In this document: piece after piece, positions 6,281 to 12,980 of the stretch
Position numbering within the stretch: position 1 is the stretch's first letter
Layout: every line of letters starts with the position of its first letter
DNA from: Roseovarius sp.
GTDB taxonomy: Bacteria > Pseudomonadota > Alphaproteobacteria > Rhodobacterales > Rhodobacteraceae
Assembly: GCA_007125415.1 (NCBI GenBank)
Contig: SLDH01000298.1
Location: 1 to 12,988 of the forward strand
Direction of reading: 5' to 3'
Length of the DNA stretch: 12,988 bases
Notes under the pieces: generated by a model
What the model was told of the DNA's origin: nothing
Seen by the model: the letters and a program-made list of their open reading frames with translations, nothing else
Databases searched by the model: none
Program-made: the position numbers and the translations under genes

Positions 6281-7453
6281 TCAGAGCTTTCGGAAACTGC
6301 TGCCGTAATGCCCGGATTTCGAAGCGGCGGGAAATGGCCCCTCATCGACATAGCGCTGGTGGCAGCGCGCGAGGGCCGCGCGGTCGAGGACAACGCCGAG
6401 GCCCGGCCCCTCCGGCACAGGCACCGCCCCGCCGCGGGGCACGAAGGGCCCGCCTTCGATGATGTCGTCGGCATACCAGCGGAAGAGCGTCTGCGAGGCT
6501 CCCCGCACATGTTCAAGCGCGGCAGACAAATGCAGATAGGCGGCGCTGGCCACGCCGGTTTCGCCGCTGTGAAACCGAAAGCCAACATCGAATAGCGCGC
6601 AAGCCTCGATAAAGGCCATTGCCCGGGTGATGCCGCCCAGCTCGTTTATATTGGTGACGATGGCATCGGGTGCGCCAAGGCGCACCGCTTCGCGCAGATC
6701 GATGCGGTGCGATGACATGCTGGCAGAGGTTGCGCTCTGCAATGCCGCCATCTCCTGATAGCTTTCCACCGGTTCTTCATACCAGGCCACATCGAACCGC
6801 TCCAGCGCGCGCAGGGCCTGCCGGGCGGTGGGCAGGCTCCAGCCGCCATTGGCATCGAGGCGCAATTCACGATCTCCGATGGCAGCGCGCACCTCGCGGA
6901 TCATCTCCACCTCGGTGGCGAGATCAACCGTCGCCAGCTTGCCCTCGAAGATCCGCGCGTCGTGGGTCTCGATCATCTCCGCACAGAACCGGGCGATCTC
7001 GAGTGGAGTCGCCTCGCCGGGGTGATCGGGGCCCGGTGCGCGGAAGGCGAAATATTCGGTGAGCGCGATCTCGTCGCGCTGCTTTCCGCCCAGAAGGTGC
7101 CAAAGCGGCACACCTTCGGTCTTGCCGCGCGCATCCCACATGGCCATTTCGATCCCCGCGAAAACGCGTCTCTTCGCCAGCACATTGTCCCAGGGCGAAT
7201 AGGCCATCCCCGGCAGGAGGGCGGCGCCTGCGGCACGGGTCAGCCGGATATCCTGACCCACGTGGCGCGCGCACATGGCTTCCACATCGGCCGTGCGGTC
7301 GCCATCGGCACATTCTCCAAGGCCGATCACACCGTCCTCGGTGGTCAGTTCGATGACGGTCTTGGTCAGCGAGGCGATACTGCCATAGCTGAACCGGTAG
7401 GGGGCCACGAAGGGGATATTCACAGGCGTCGCCTTGATGGACCGGACTTTCAT
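6281..7453 (-). CDS. Enolase-superfamily protein (mandelate racemase / muconate lactonizing enzyme type)
   Basis: Members abstract a proton next to a carboxylate, typically as acid-sugar dehydratases, racemases or cycloisomerases. The 390-residue length and architecture fit: a capping N-terminal domain (about 1-125), then a TIM barrel. Metal ligands are probably Asp200 (in RLDANGGW) and Glu226 (in YEEPVE). The third position appears to be His249 (in MSSHR) rather than Asp, Glu or Asn. The usual K-x-K is K172-L-A174, so the second lysine is missing, and the Asp of the Asp-His pair reads as Asn268 (VTNIN), with His295 kept (FHSGETG). These residues were assigned by eye, without an alignment. 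I recall related proteins with an STH-type motif here, so it may be a natural subgroup. Substrate unknown. An AAGGAG ribosome-binding site (7464-7469) fixes the start. It seems to be a single-gene unit. Confidence 0.88.
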   Translation of the reverse strand: MKVRSIKATPVNIPFVAPYRFSYGSIASLTKTVIELTTEDGVIGLGECADGDRTADVEAMCARHVGQDIRLTRAAGAALLPGMAYSPWDNVLAKRRVFAGIEMAMWDARGKTEGVPLWHLLGGKQRDEIALTEYFAFRAPGPDHPGEATPLEIARFCAEMIETHDARIFEGKLATVDLATEVEMIREVRAAIGDRELRLDANGGWSLPTARQALRALERFDVAWYEEPVESYQEMAALQSATSASMSSHRIDLREAVRLGAPDAIVTNINELGGITRAMAFIEACALFDVGFRFHSGETGVASAAYLHLSAALEHVRGASQTLFRWYADDIIEGGPFVPRGGAVPVPEGPGLGVVLDRAALARCHQRYVDEGPFPAASKSGHYGSSFRKL

Positions 7454-7463
7454 TGAGCCTTAT

Positions 7464-7469
7464 CTCCTT
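7464..7469 (-). promoter_or_regulatory. Strong ribosome-binding site of the enolase-superfamily gene
   Basis: AAGGAG on the minus strand ends 10 bases before the ATG at 7453. It is a near-ideal Shine-Dalgarno sequence and confirms the chosen start. I could not identify the promoter further upstream with confidence. Confidence 0.7.
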
Positions 7470-7537
7470 CTCTTGGGTGGTCTCACCTTGTGCGCTTTTC
7501 GAGCGAATGGCTACAGGGCAATGACGGCGGAGCCTGT

Positions 7538-7662
7538 GAGGCGACCGTCAGCTCGCATGTCTCGGCACGATCCTGCACGGGCCTGCGGCTGAGCAGGCAA
7601 AGAGCCACCGTCTCACGAGGCCGTGTTCGGTCTTGAGCAAGCCACGCGTTGACGGTCGCCTC
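7538..7662. repeat. Perfect 13-bp inverted repeat flanking a structured 99-nt spacer
   Basis: GAGGCGACCGTCA (7538-7550) and its exact reverse complement (7650-7662) bound 99 nt. The spacer holds a perfect 6-bp hairpin, gcctgc/gcaggc (7581-7598), and smaller inverted pieces such as cacg/cgtg. There is no open reading frame of note and no clear target-site duplication outside the arms. It may be a miniature inverted-repeat element, a structured transcript, or a pair of operators. The right arm overlaps the -35 box of the probable omp promoter. A further TGACGG copy lies at 7522-7527. Confidence 0.65.
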
Positions 7663-7676
7663 TTGACGCGTATCTC
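7649..7676 (+). promoter_or_regulatory. Probable promoter of the outer-membrane protein gene
   Basis: TTGACG (7649-7654) is followed after 16 bp by TATCTC (7671-7676). This is a reasonable housekeeping-type promoter for alphaproteobacteria, where -10 boxes are often degenerate. It would start transcription near 7683 and give a leader of about 57 nt, ending in AGGAG (7727-7731) eight bases before the ATG. The -35 box overlaps the right arm of the 13-bp inverted repeat, so a protein bound there could control it. A second TTGACG at 7663 has no matching -10. Confidence 0.4.
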
Positions 7677-7739
7677 TGACCTCAACCGGGTGGCGGCACT
7701 AAGGTCCGTCCCGCGCAGAACAATGCAGGAGCGATCATC

Positions 7740-8330
7740 ATGAAAATCCACTTTACCCCGCTTGTCCTTGGTGCCGTCATGATGTCGGGACCAGCGCTCG
7801 CAGGCAAGACGTCACCCGTGGAAGTGGAGCCGACACCGGTCCCTGCTCCCGCGCCGGTCGCACCGGCTTCGCCCGACTGGACAGGGGCGTATGTGGGCGG
7901 TCAGCTGGGCTGGGCCTTCGTCGACACGGATGTCTCCGGCATAGACGGCAACGGGCTCATCGGCGGGTTGGTCGCCGGATATGATTTCGATCTGGGCAAC
8001 TGGGTGATTGGCGCCGGGCTCGACTATGATTTCGCCGATATCGGCCTCGGTGGCGGGGTTGATCTGGAGGGGGTCTGGCGTGCCAAGCTGCGTGCGGGCT
8101 ACAAGATCGGGCAGGGCCTTGCCTATGGGACCGTCGGTTATGCCAAGGCCGAGACAGACAACCTCGGATCGGAGGATGGTTATGTCATTGGCGCGGGCTA
8201 TGAGCATATGTTGACGGACAATTTCGCCCTTGGAGGGGAAATCCTCTACCATGAGTTCGACAATTTCAATGGCAGCGGCATTGATGTGGACGCCACCACC
8301 GTGCAGATGCGTGGCACCTTCCGTTTCTGA
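7740..8330 (+). CDS. Outer-membrane beta-barrel protein, Omp25/RopB-like
   Basis: The 196-residue protein looks like a small eight-stranded outer-membrane barrel. A signal peptide spans residues 1-21, with a hydrophobic core LVLGAVMMSGPALA and likely cleavage after ALA. A Pro/Ala/Val-rich linker follows (about 25-45). The barrel starts with DWTGAYVGGQLGW (46-58), a signature of the Omp25/RopB group. It continues as alternating Gly- and aromatic-rich strands such as GYDFDLGNWVIGAGLDYDF. The last residue is Phe (RGTFRF), the usual signal for barrel assembly. Homologues often carry six to eight more turns of variable loop; this one is compact. A strong AGGAG ribosome-binding site supports the start. 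It stands alone and converges on hisG. The likely role is in the cell envelope, with no specific ligand suggested. Confidence 0.88.
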   Translation: MKIHFTPLVLGAVMMSGPALAGKTSPVEVEPTPVPAPAPVAPASPDWTGAYVGGQLGWAFVDTDVSGIDGNGLIGGLVAGYDFDLGNWVIGAGLDYDFADIGLGGGVDLEGVWRAKLRAGYKIGQGLAYGTVGYAKAETDNLGSEDGYVIGAGYEHMLTDNFALGGEILYHEFDNFNGSGIDVDATTVQMRGTFRF

Positions 8331-8386
8331 TCCCTGCCGGATGTGCGCGGCACGCATTGCGTTTCGTACGCGAGCGCATGACCCTG

Positions 8387-9082
8387 TCAGTCAATCCCAA
8401 GCCGACGGATCAGCGCATCCCGGGTGGTGCGGTCCGCCGCGCTCATTTCGACATTGAGTGCCTTGAAGAGTGTCGCTTGCGAGCGCAGGATCAGCCCGTC
8501 GTGGAGCACTTTCAGATGATTGGCGCGCAGGGTGTCGCCGCTGGAGGTGATATCGGCAATCGCCTCGGCCGTTTCATTCTTGACCGTGCCTTCGGTCGCA
8601 CCCTGACTGTCGACAAGGCGGTAATCCGCGACGCCCTGGGCGCGCAGAAACTCGCGCACGAGACGGTGATACTTCGTGGCGATCCGCAGCCGGCCCCCAT
8701 GCACAATGCGAAAGGCCGCCGCGGCGGCATCGAGATCATCGAGCGTATCCACATCCACCCAACAGGTCGGCACCGCAATCACCAGATCGGCATGGCCGAA
8801 GCCCAGTTCGGCCAGTGGGGATACCAGGGTGTCCCATCCTGCCAGCGTCTCGCGCATCAGATCCGCGCCGGTCACGCCCAGATGCAGCCGCCCTGCCGCC
8901 AGTTCGCGCGGTATTTCCCCGGCGGAGAGCAAGACAAGCTCCACATCGCCCGCGCCGCGCACCACGCCCGCATATTCCCGCTCGGCGCCGACCCGCCCGA
9001 GGCTGATCCCGCGCTTTCCGAACCATTCGAACGTCTTTTCCATCAACCGGCCCTTGGAGGGCACGCCCAGCTTTATGCTCAT
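8387..9082 (-). CDS. hisG: ATP phosphoribosyltransferase, short form (catalytic subunit)
   Basis: HisG joins ATP and PRPP to give phosphoribosyl-ATP, the first and controlled step of histidine synthesis. At 231 residues it is the short form, which lacks the C-terminal regulatory domain and works only with HisZ. The start MSIKLGVPSKGRL is typical. LHLGVTGADL (67-76), RIATKYHRLVREFL (133-146) and the region GATEGTVKNETAEAIADI (161-178) with SSGDTLRAN (180-188), which forms the PRPP site, are all recognisable. The ATG overlaps the hisZ stop by 4 bases (ATGA), implying translational coupling and balanced amounts of the two subunits. It is the last gene of the hisS-hisZ-hisG run and converges on the outer-membrane protein gene; the 56-bp gap shows no good terminator. 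Confidence 0.96.
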   Translation of the reverse strand: MSIKLGVPSKGRLMEKTFEWFGKRGISLGRVGAEREYAGVVRGAGDVELVLLSAGEIPRELAAGRLHLGVTGADLMRETLAGWDTLVSPLAELGFGHADLVIAVPTCWVDVDTLDDLDAAAAAFRIVHGGRLRIATKYHRLVREFLRAQGVADYRLVDSQGATEGTVKNETAEAIADITSSGDTLRANHLKVLHDGLILRSQATLFKALNVEMSAADRTTRDALIRRLGID

Positions 9083-10170
9083 GCCCGCCCCCGCAGTTCC
9101 AGCACCAGACCGGGGCGGATGACGCCGCCCACAGCCGGAATCTCACGCCCCGCGCCCAGCCGCCGGGTCAGCGCGTCATAGCGCCCGCCCGAGGCGACAG
9201 GGGGCAGATCGGGGCGGTGTTCCGCATGAAAGCCGAAGACGAAACCGTCATAATACTCCATCTGGGTGCGCCCGTATGACGCTTCGAAATCGAGCGTCGC
9301 AGTCTGAATGCCGCGTGCTTCCAGCGCCTCCAGCCGGGCTTCGAGCCGGGCCACGGCGGGGCCGATGGCAGGCATGTCGACAGCGATATCGCGCAGCCGT
9401 TCCAGTGCGAAGGGGCAGGTTTCGCGAACGCTCAGCATGGCATCAAGGAGCGCGACCTCATTCGCCGAAAGCGGCGCGATGGCCGCGTCCTCGCGCAGTG
9501 CCTCGATGCGTGCGGCGATCTCATCCGCGCGGCGCGCCCCGATCATCGGTGTGGCGCGGGCCATCGGATCAGGGTCGGCCAGAAGTGCGGCGCGGCTTTC
9601 GGGAAGCGGTGCGCGCCCCGAGAATCGGTCAATGAGCGCGCGAAAGCGGCGCGGCCGCCAGATATGGCGCAAGAGCGCCTGCTTGCGCCGCTCGCTTGTC
9701 TGCAGCCCGGCGACAGCCGCGGCGAGAATGCCGATATCGCCCGTGGCGGCGCGCAGGCCCAAGGGTTTCAGCGCGTCGAAGATGAAGGCGAAAACCTCCG
9801 CCTCCGCAGCTTCGGGCTCTGTGCGGGCGAAAATCTCGTAACCCACCTGCATGTATTCATTGGCGCGATCAGGGTCATTTTCCTGACGGCGGAACACCTC
9901 GCCCGCATAGGTATAGCGCGCAGGCTCCGCGCCGCTTGCCATGTGCATCTGCACCACCGGCACGGTGAAATCGGGGCGCAGCATCTGCTCGCCCCGCAGC
10001 GCATCCGACGTAACATAGGCGCGCGCGCGGATATCCTCACCATAGAGATCGAGCAGCGCCTCGGCGGGTTGCAGAACCGGGGTTTCGACCACCTGCGCAC
10101 CCACTGCCTCGATCATGGCGCGCAGCCGCATGGCCTCGGCGCGGATCGCGGCGCGGTCCGGCGCAGGCAT
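9079..10170 (-). CDS. hisZ: ATP phosphoribosyltransferase regulatory subunit
   Basis: HisZ is a catalytically dead relative of histidyl-tRNA synthetase. It binds short HisG, activates it and carries histidine feedback control. The 363-residue protein has a class II synthetase-like core. A motif-2-like stretch is RYTYAGEVFRRQEN (85-98). Remnants of the histidine-binding motif follow (YYDGFVFGFHAE, 306-317), and a motif-3-like end is AVGGVIRPGLVLEL (346-359). There is no anticodon-binding domain, unlike the HisS encoded just upstream. The frame is open to 10254, but MPAPDRAAI at 10170 is chosen because its ATG overlaps the hisS stop as TGATG (1 nt) and the longer version would overlap hisS by 85 bases. 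Its stop overlaps the hisG start. The alanine-rich middle (about 190-245) looks variable. Confidence 0.95.
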   Translation of the reverse strand: MPAPDRAAIRAEAMRLRAMIEAVGAQVVETPVLQPAEALLDLYGEDIRARAYVTSDALRGEQMLRPDFTVPVVQMHMASGAEPARYTYAGEVFRRQENDPDRANEYMQVGYEIFARTEPEAAEAEVFAFIFDALKPLGLRAATGDIGILAAAVAGLQTSERRKQALLRHIWRPRRFRALIDRFSGRAPLPESRAALLADPDPMARATPMIGARRADEIAARIEALREDAAIAPLSANEVALLDAMLSVRETCPFALERLRDIAVDMPAIGPAVARLEARLEALEARGIQTATLDFEASYGRTQMEYYDGFVFGFHAEHRPDLPPVASGGRYDALTRRLGAGREIPAVGGVIRPGLVLELRGRA

Positions 10171-11675
10171 CAGCCCTGTCCGTCGATCATGGCGCGCAGC
10201 CGTGCCACAAGCTCGGCGCGGGGCACTTCGACCTGGCTGGGGCGCTCTTTCCATTCCTCGAGCGTCGCGTTCTCGGCGATCTGTGCGCCGAGGATGAGAT
10301 CCTTGATCTGCACGACGCCGCGCTCGAATTCTTCGCTGCCTGCTATGATGGCGGCGGGGCTGCCGCGCCTGTCGGCGTATTTGAGCTGGTTGCCGAAATT
10401 CTTCGGATTGCCAAGATAGACCTCGGCGCGGATGCCCGCCTGCCGCAATTCACCCACCATCGCCTGATACTCGGCCATGCGCGCGCGGTCCATCACGGTG
10501 ACGACCACGGGACCCTGTGCGGTGCGGCCCATCCGCCCTTTTGCGTGCAGCGCCGCAAGCAGGCGGTCCACCCCGATGCTGACGCCGGTGGCGGGCACGG
10601 CCTGCCCGGTGAAGCGCTTGACCAGATCATCATAGCGCCCGCCCCCCGCGACCGAGCCGAACTGGCGCGGGCGGCCTTTTTCGTCGAGGATCTCGAAAGT
10701 GAGTTCCGCCTCGAACACGGGGCCGGTGTAGTAGCCGAGGCCGCGCACGACTGATGTATCCATTCGGATACGGTCTTCATCGTAGCCCTGCGCTCGGACT
10801 AATCCTATGATATGGTCAAGTTCCTCTAGACCTTCTCTTCCGGCTTCCGAGTGCTCAAGAATGTCGCGCAAGCTGAGATCAAGAGTTTCTCCGCGCTCAC
10901 TTTCCATTTTGAAACCGCTTTGCGCGGCATCAGGCATTGCAAAAGCAAGGATCATCGAAATGGCGCCATGGTCTAGGCCAGCGCCCTCCGTAACATCGCC
11001 GCTTTCATCTTTCCGACCTGCGCCCAAAAGCGCTCGAACACCTTCCGGTCCCAAGCGGTCAATCTTATCTATAGCACGCAGCACTATGCCGCGTTTTTTT
11101 TCATCGTCTTCAGGTATTCCGGCGACTTCCAAAACACCATTCAACACCTTGCGGTTATTCACCCGGATCACATAATCCCCGCGTTCGATCCCCACAGCTT
11201 CCAGCGTGTCGGCGAGCATGGCACAGATCTCGGCATCGGCGGCCATGCTGGCGGTGCCGACCGTATCCGCATCACATTGATAGAACTGCCGGAACCGCCC
11301 CGGTCCCGGCTTTTCGTTGCGCCAGACCGGGCCCATCGCATAGCGGCGGTAAGGGGTGGGCAGATCGTTGCGGTGCTGGGCGTAGACGCGGGCCAGCGGT
11401 GCGGTCAGGTCATAGCGCAGGGCGAGCCATTTCTCGTCCTCGTCCTGCCATGCAAAGACGCCTTCATTGGGGCGGTCCACATCGGGCAGGAACTTGCCCA
11501 AAGCCTCCACCGTCTCCACCGCACTCGATTCCAGCGCCTCGAACCCGTAGCGATGATAGACCCCGGCGATCTTCGAAAGCATCTCGGCGCGCTCCGTCAC
11601 CTCCGCGCCGAAATAGTCGCGAAAGCCCTTTGGCGTTTCGGCCTTGGGGCGGGGAAGTTTTCTGGTTTTGGCCAT
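10170..11675 (-). CDS. hisS: Histidyl-tRNA synthetase (with a compositionally distinct middle segment)
   Basis: HisS attaches histidine to tRNA-His in the cytosol. The 501-residue protein is a class II synthetase: [12 protein letters not shown] (86-97), motif 2 [22 protein letters not shown] (split over 111-132), the histidine motif [12 protein letters not shown] (313-324), GGGRYDDL (344-351) and motif 3 [11 protein letters not shown] (362-372). A C-terminal anticodon-binding domain follows from about 385. The start at 11675 has GAGGA about 10 bases upstream. It heads the hisS-hisZ-hisG run. The insertion domain, residues about 172-309, uses codons unlike the rest (several ATA and CTA, one TTA, many GGA, GTT, CTT). 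Its GC is about 51% against 62-66% on either side by hand count, yet the frame is intact. It also holds a run of eight A bases (coding strand, at 11094-11101), coding EKK. Confidence 0.97.
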   Translation of the reverse strand: MAKTRKLPRPKAETPKGFRDYFGAEVTERAEMLSKIAGVYHRYGFEALESSAVETVEALGKFLPDVDRPNEGVFAWQDEDEKWLALRYDLTAPLARVYAQHRNDLPTPYRRYAMGPVWRNEKPGPGRFRQFYQCDADTVGTASMAADAEICAMLADTLEAVGIERGDYVIRVNNRKVLNGVLEVAGIPEDDEKKRGIVLRAIDKIDRLGPEGVRALLGAGRKDESGDVTEGAGLDHGAISMILAFAMPDAAQSGFKMESERGETLDLSLRDILEHSEAGREGLEELDHIIGLVRAQGYDEDRIRMDTSVVRGLGYYTGPVFEAELTFEILDEKGRPRQFGSVAGGGRYDDLVKRFTGQAVPATGVSIGVDRLLAALHAKGRMGRTAQGPVVVTVMDRARMAEYQAMVGELRQAGIRAEVYLGNPKNFGNQLKYADRRGSPAAIIAGSEEFERGVVQIKDLILGAQIAENATLEEWKERPSQVEVPRAELVARLRAMIDGQG

Positions 11676-11766
11676 GGCGCGCTGTCCTCGGGCTCATTCG
11701 CCCGGCGGTCTAGCCGAAGGGGCGGATGGGGGCAAGCGGGCATCAGCTAAGCATCACAGGAGGTTC

Positions 11767-11795
11767 TTGAGGCAATCGCGATCAACCTGAGGCAA
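11767..11795. promoter_or_regulatory. Direct repeats TGAGGCAA with 20-bp period upstream of hisS
   Basis: TTGAGGCAA (11767-11775) and CTGAGGCAA (11787-11795) share eight bases and are 20 bp apart, about two helical turns. The palindrome ATCGCGAT (11775-11782) lies between them. They are about 92 bp upstream of the hisS start. On the minus strand the elements read TTGCCTCA and could overlap a -35 region. A transcription factor binding one face of the helix is possible, but no known motif is recognised. Confidence 0.3.
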
Positions 11796-11922
11796 CCTGC
11801 ACCAAGCCGCGCATTGCTGGGCCGCGGCGCGGCGATCCGGCAGTTGTTCGACAGCGTTTTATTGTGCCCCCTCCGCAAGCCCTATGACCGGCGCGCTTGC
11901 GACTGCCAAATCACCGGGCCGT

Positions 11923-12015
11923 CACGCCGAAGGCGTGCCGATCCCCAAAGGCGCACCTCCGGTGCGACGGGGCGGCCCAGCGATGCGCGGCGGCCTGCGG
12001 CCTTCGCTCCGCGCA
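11923..12015. repeat. REP-like cluster of GC-rich palindromes
   Basis: Three strong hairpins lie within 93 bp. They are cacgcc-gaa-ggcgtg (11923-11937), cgcacc-tcc-ggtgcg (11952-11966, flanked by CCCC/GGGG that can extend it), and tgcgcgg/ccgcgca (11984-11990 with 12009-12015). The last encloses a nested ggcc-tgc-ggcc (11992-12002). One plus-strand frame reads as a Pro/Gly/Arg-rich peptide (IPKGAPPVRRGGPAMRGG). I recall this as a common spurious translation in related genomes, which would fit a dispersed repeat family; that memory is unverified. No transposase is near. Confidence 0.55.
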
Positions 12016-12073
12016 GGGGCAAGAAGCAGGCGGGGGTGATCCAACCTGATCGGTAAGCACTCCAGACGAGCGA

Positions 12074-12100
12074 TTGACGCGCGCGCGGACAGCCCATAAA
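12074..12100 (+). promoter_or_regulatory. Possible slyX promoter giving a leaderless transcript
   Basis: TTGACG (12074-12079) and CATAAA (12095-12100, four of six matches to TATAAT) are separated by 15 bp. Transcription would begin about 12106-12109, that is at or next to the slyX ATG at 12109. No Shine-Dalgarno-like sequence precedes that ATG, consistent with a leaderless mRNA. The spacing is short of ideal. Confidence 0.35.
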
Positions 12101-12108
12101 CGCAGCCC

Positions 12109-12303
12109 ATGAGCCGGCTGGAAGAACATATGGCGCATCTTTCGCGCACGGTGGACGAGCTATCCGATATCGTTGCCCGGCAGGAGCGCGAGATCGAGGT
12201 GCTGACCCGCCGGGTGGCCCGGCTGATGGAGCGCGAAGGCGCGCGTGAGGCCGAGGCAAACGGCGGCATCGTTCTGGGCGATGAACGCCCTCCGCATTAC
12301 TGA
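12109..12303 (+). CDS. slyX: SlyX family protein
   Basis: This is a 64-residue protein of the SlyX family, whose biochemical role is not established. Almost the whole N-terminal two thirds is an amphipathic coiled coil: heptad-like MSRLEEHMAHLSRTVDELSDI then VARQEREIEVLTRRVARLM. The family tail GGIVLGDERPPHY follows, and the RPPHY-type end is characteristic. There is no signal peptide or membrane segment, so it is probably a cytosolic oligomer. No ribosome-binding site is visible before the ATG, and a promoter-like pair ends only 8 bases upstream. It stands alone and converges on the hypothetical gene to its right with a 29-bp gap. That gap holds a small hairpin (atcgc/gcgat, 12320-12333) but no clear terminator. 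Confidence 0.88.
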   Translation: MSRLEEHMAHLSRTVDELSDIVARQEREIEVLTRRVARLMEREGAREAEANGGIVLGDERPPHY

Positions 12304-12332
12304 TACTGACGCGCGCACCATCGCGGCGGCGA

Positions 12333-12980
12333 TCAACCGCCTTTCTTGTCCACCGCGATCACCGCGCCGTCATGCAAAAGCAGGCTCTTCCAGGATGAGT
12401 TGCCGCCGAACCGCTCATAGACGCTGACAAACACCGTATCACGCTCGAGCCGCCTCAGCCGCGCGCCACAGGGTGCGCCATGGGGCACACCGCAGGCCCG
12501 AGATTTGATCGTCTCATACGCCTCGTCGGTATCGCTATAGGGCTGCACCTCAGCGGGCAGGCCATAGCGCAGTTGCTCATGCAGCGCGATGGGGCCGAAC
12601 ATGGCCATGGAGGCGGTGAACTGCCGCGCACAGCCATCATCGAAACCGGTCACGTAGAAGCTGTGCGGCGCAGTGTTGCCCGGCTCGCTGTCATAGATGA
12701 TGTGGCGCGGGCGGCTTTCGGGATATTGCGCGATCTTCCTGCCCATCTCCCGTGCGGGCATGCCGCAAACCCGCGCGACGCTGCCATAGGGCACTGTCGT
12801 GCCGGGGGCGACTTCATCGGTGATGACATCCTGCGACGCGCCGGCGGAGAGCGTGCCTGTAACATTCGAGAGCATCCCCAGAAGCCCGCTGCGCTCCCGT
12901 GTTTCGGTATCGGCCGGAGCTTCGGACAGATCGGCTGCGCGTTGGTCGTCCGGCAAATCCTGATCGCTCAGTCTCGCCAT
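12333..12980 (-). CDS. Unrecognised conserved-looking protein, possibly with its true start outside the window
   Basis: I do not recognise a named family. The 215 residues visible begin with a polar, acidic stretch (1-30), then a small Gly/Leu-rich segment (SGLLGMLSNVTGTLSAG, 31-47), then a compact-looking domain. That domain has four cysteines (72, 117, 163, 171), aromatic blocks such as SFYVTGFDDGCARQF (107-121) and a C-terminal strand pattern VFVSVYERFGGNSSWKSLLLHDG. This looks like a conserved extracytoplasmic or lipoprotein-like protein of Rhodobacterales. No signal peptide is seen from the ATG at 12980. AAGGA sits only two bases from that ATG, too close for normal initiation, and the frame stays open to the window edge at 12988. 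The real start may therefore lie upstream. Base composition matches its neighbours. It converges on slyX. Confidence 0.75.
   Translation of the reverse strand: MARLSDQDLPDDQRAADLSEAPADTETRERSGLLGMLSNVTGTLSAGASQDVITDEVAPGTTVPYGSVARVCGMPAREMGRKIAQYPESRPRHIIYDSEPGNTAPHSFYVTGFDDGCARQFTASMAMFGPIALHEQLRYGLPAEVQPYSDTDEAYETIKSRACGVPHGAPCGARLRRLERDTVFVSVYERFGGNSSWKSLLLHDGAVIAVDKKGG

Larger units (their letters stand above)
11676..12108. other. Gene-free 433-bp region between hisS and slyX
   Basis: I see no credible gene here. Short open frames cross a hairpin cluster and have repeat-like composition. The region contains the hisS leader and ribosome-binding site, a direct repeat of TGAGGCAA (11768-11795), the palindromic cluster 11923-12015, and the slyX promoter. 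The hisS promoter must lie in the left half, but no -35/-10 pair stands out. Confidence 0.6.

Noticed and set aside
6281..6588. Plus- and other-frame open frames over the DUF1489 / enolase-superfamily junction
   Set aside because: They overlap well-supported genes, have no ribosome-binding site and translate to Arg/Ala/Ser-rich sequence.
8331..8386. Terminator between the convergent omp and hisG genes
   Set aside because: Only short, interrupted complementarity was found in the 56-bp gap and there is no T-run in either direction.
9079..11675. hisZ as a broken duplicate of hisS
   Set aside because: Loss of the anticodon domain and catalytic motifs is normal for HisZ, and its tight coupling to the short-form hisG fits the known HisG-HisZ complex.
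11814..12056. 80-residue plus-strand open frame between hisS and slyX
   Set aside because: It runs through the palindromic repeat cluster, lacks a ribosome-binding site and is Arg/Pro-rich; most likely a spurious frame over repeat sequence.
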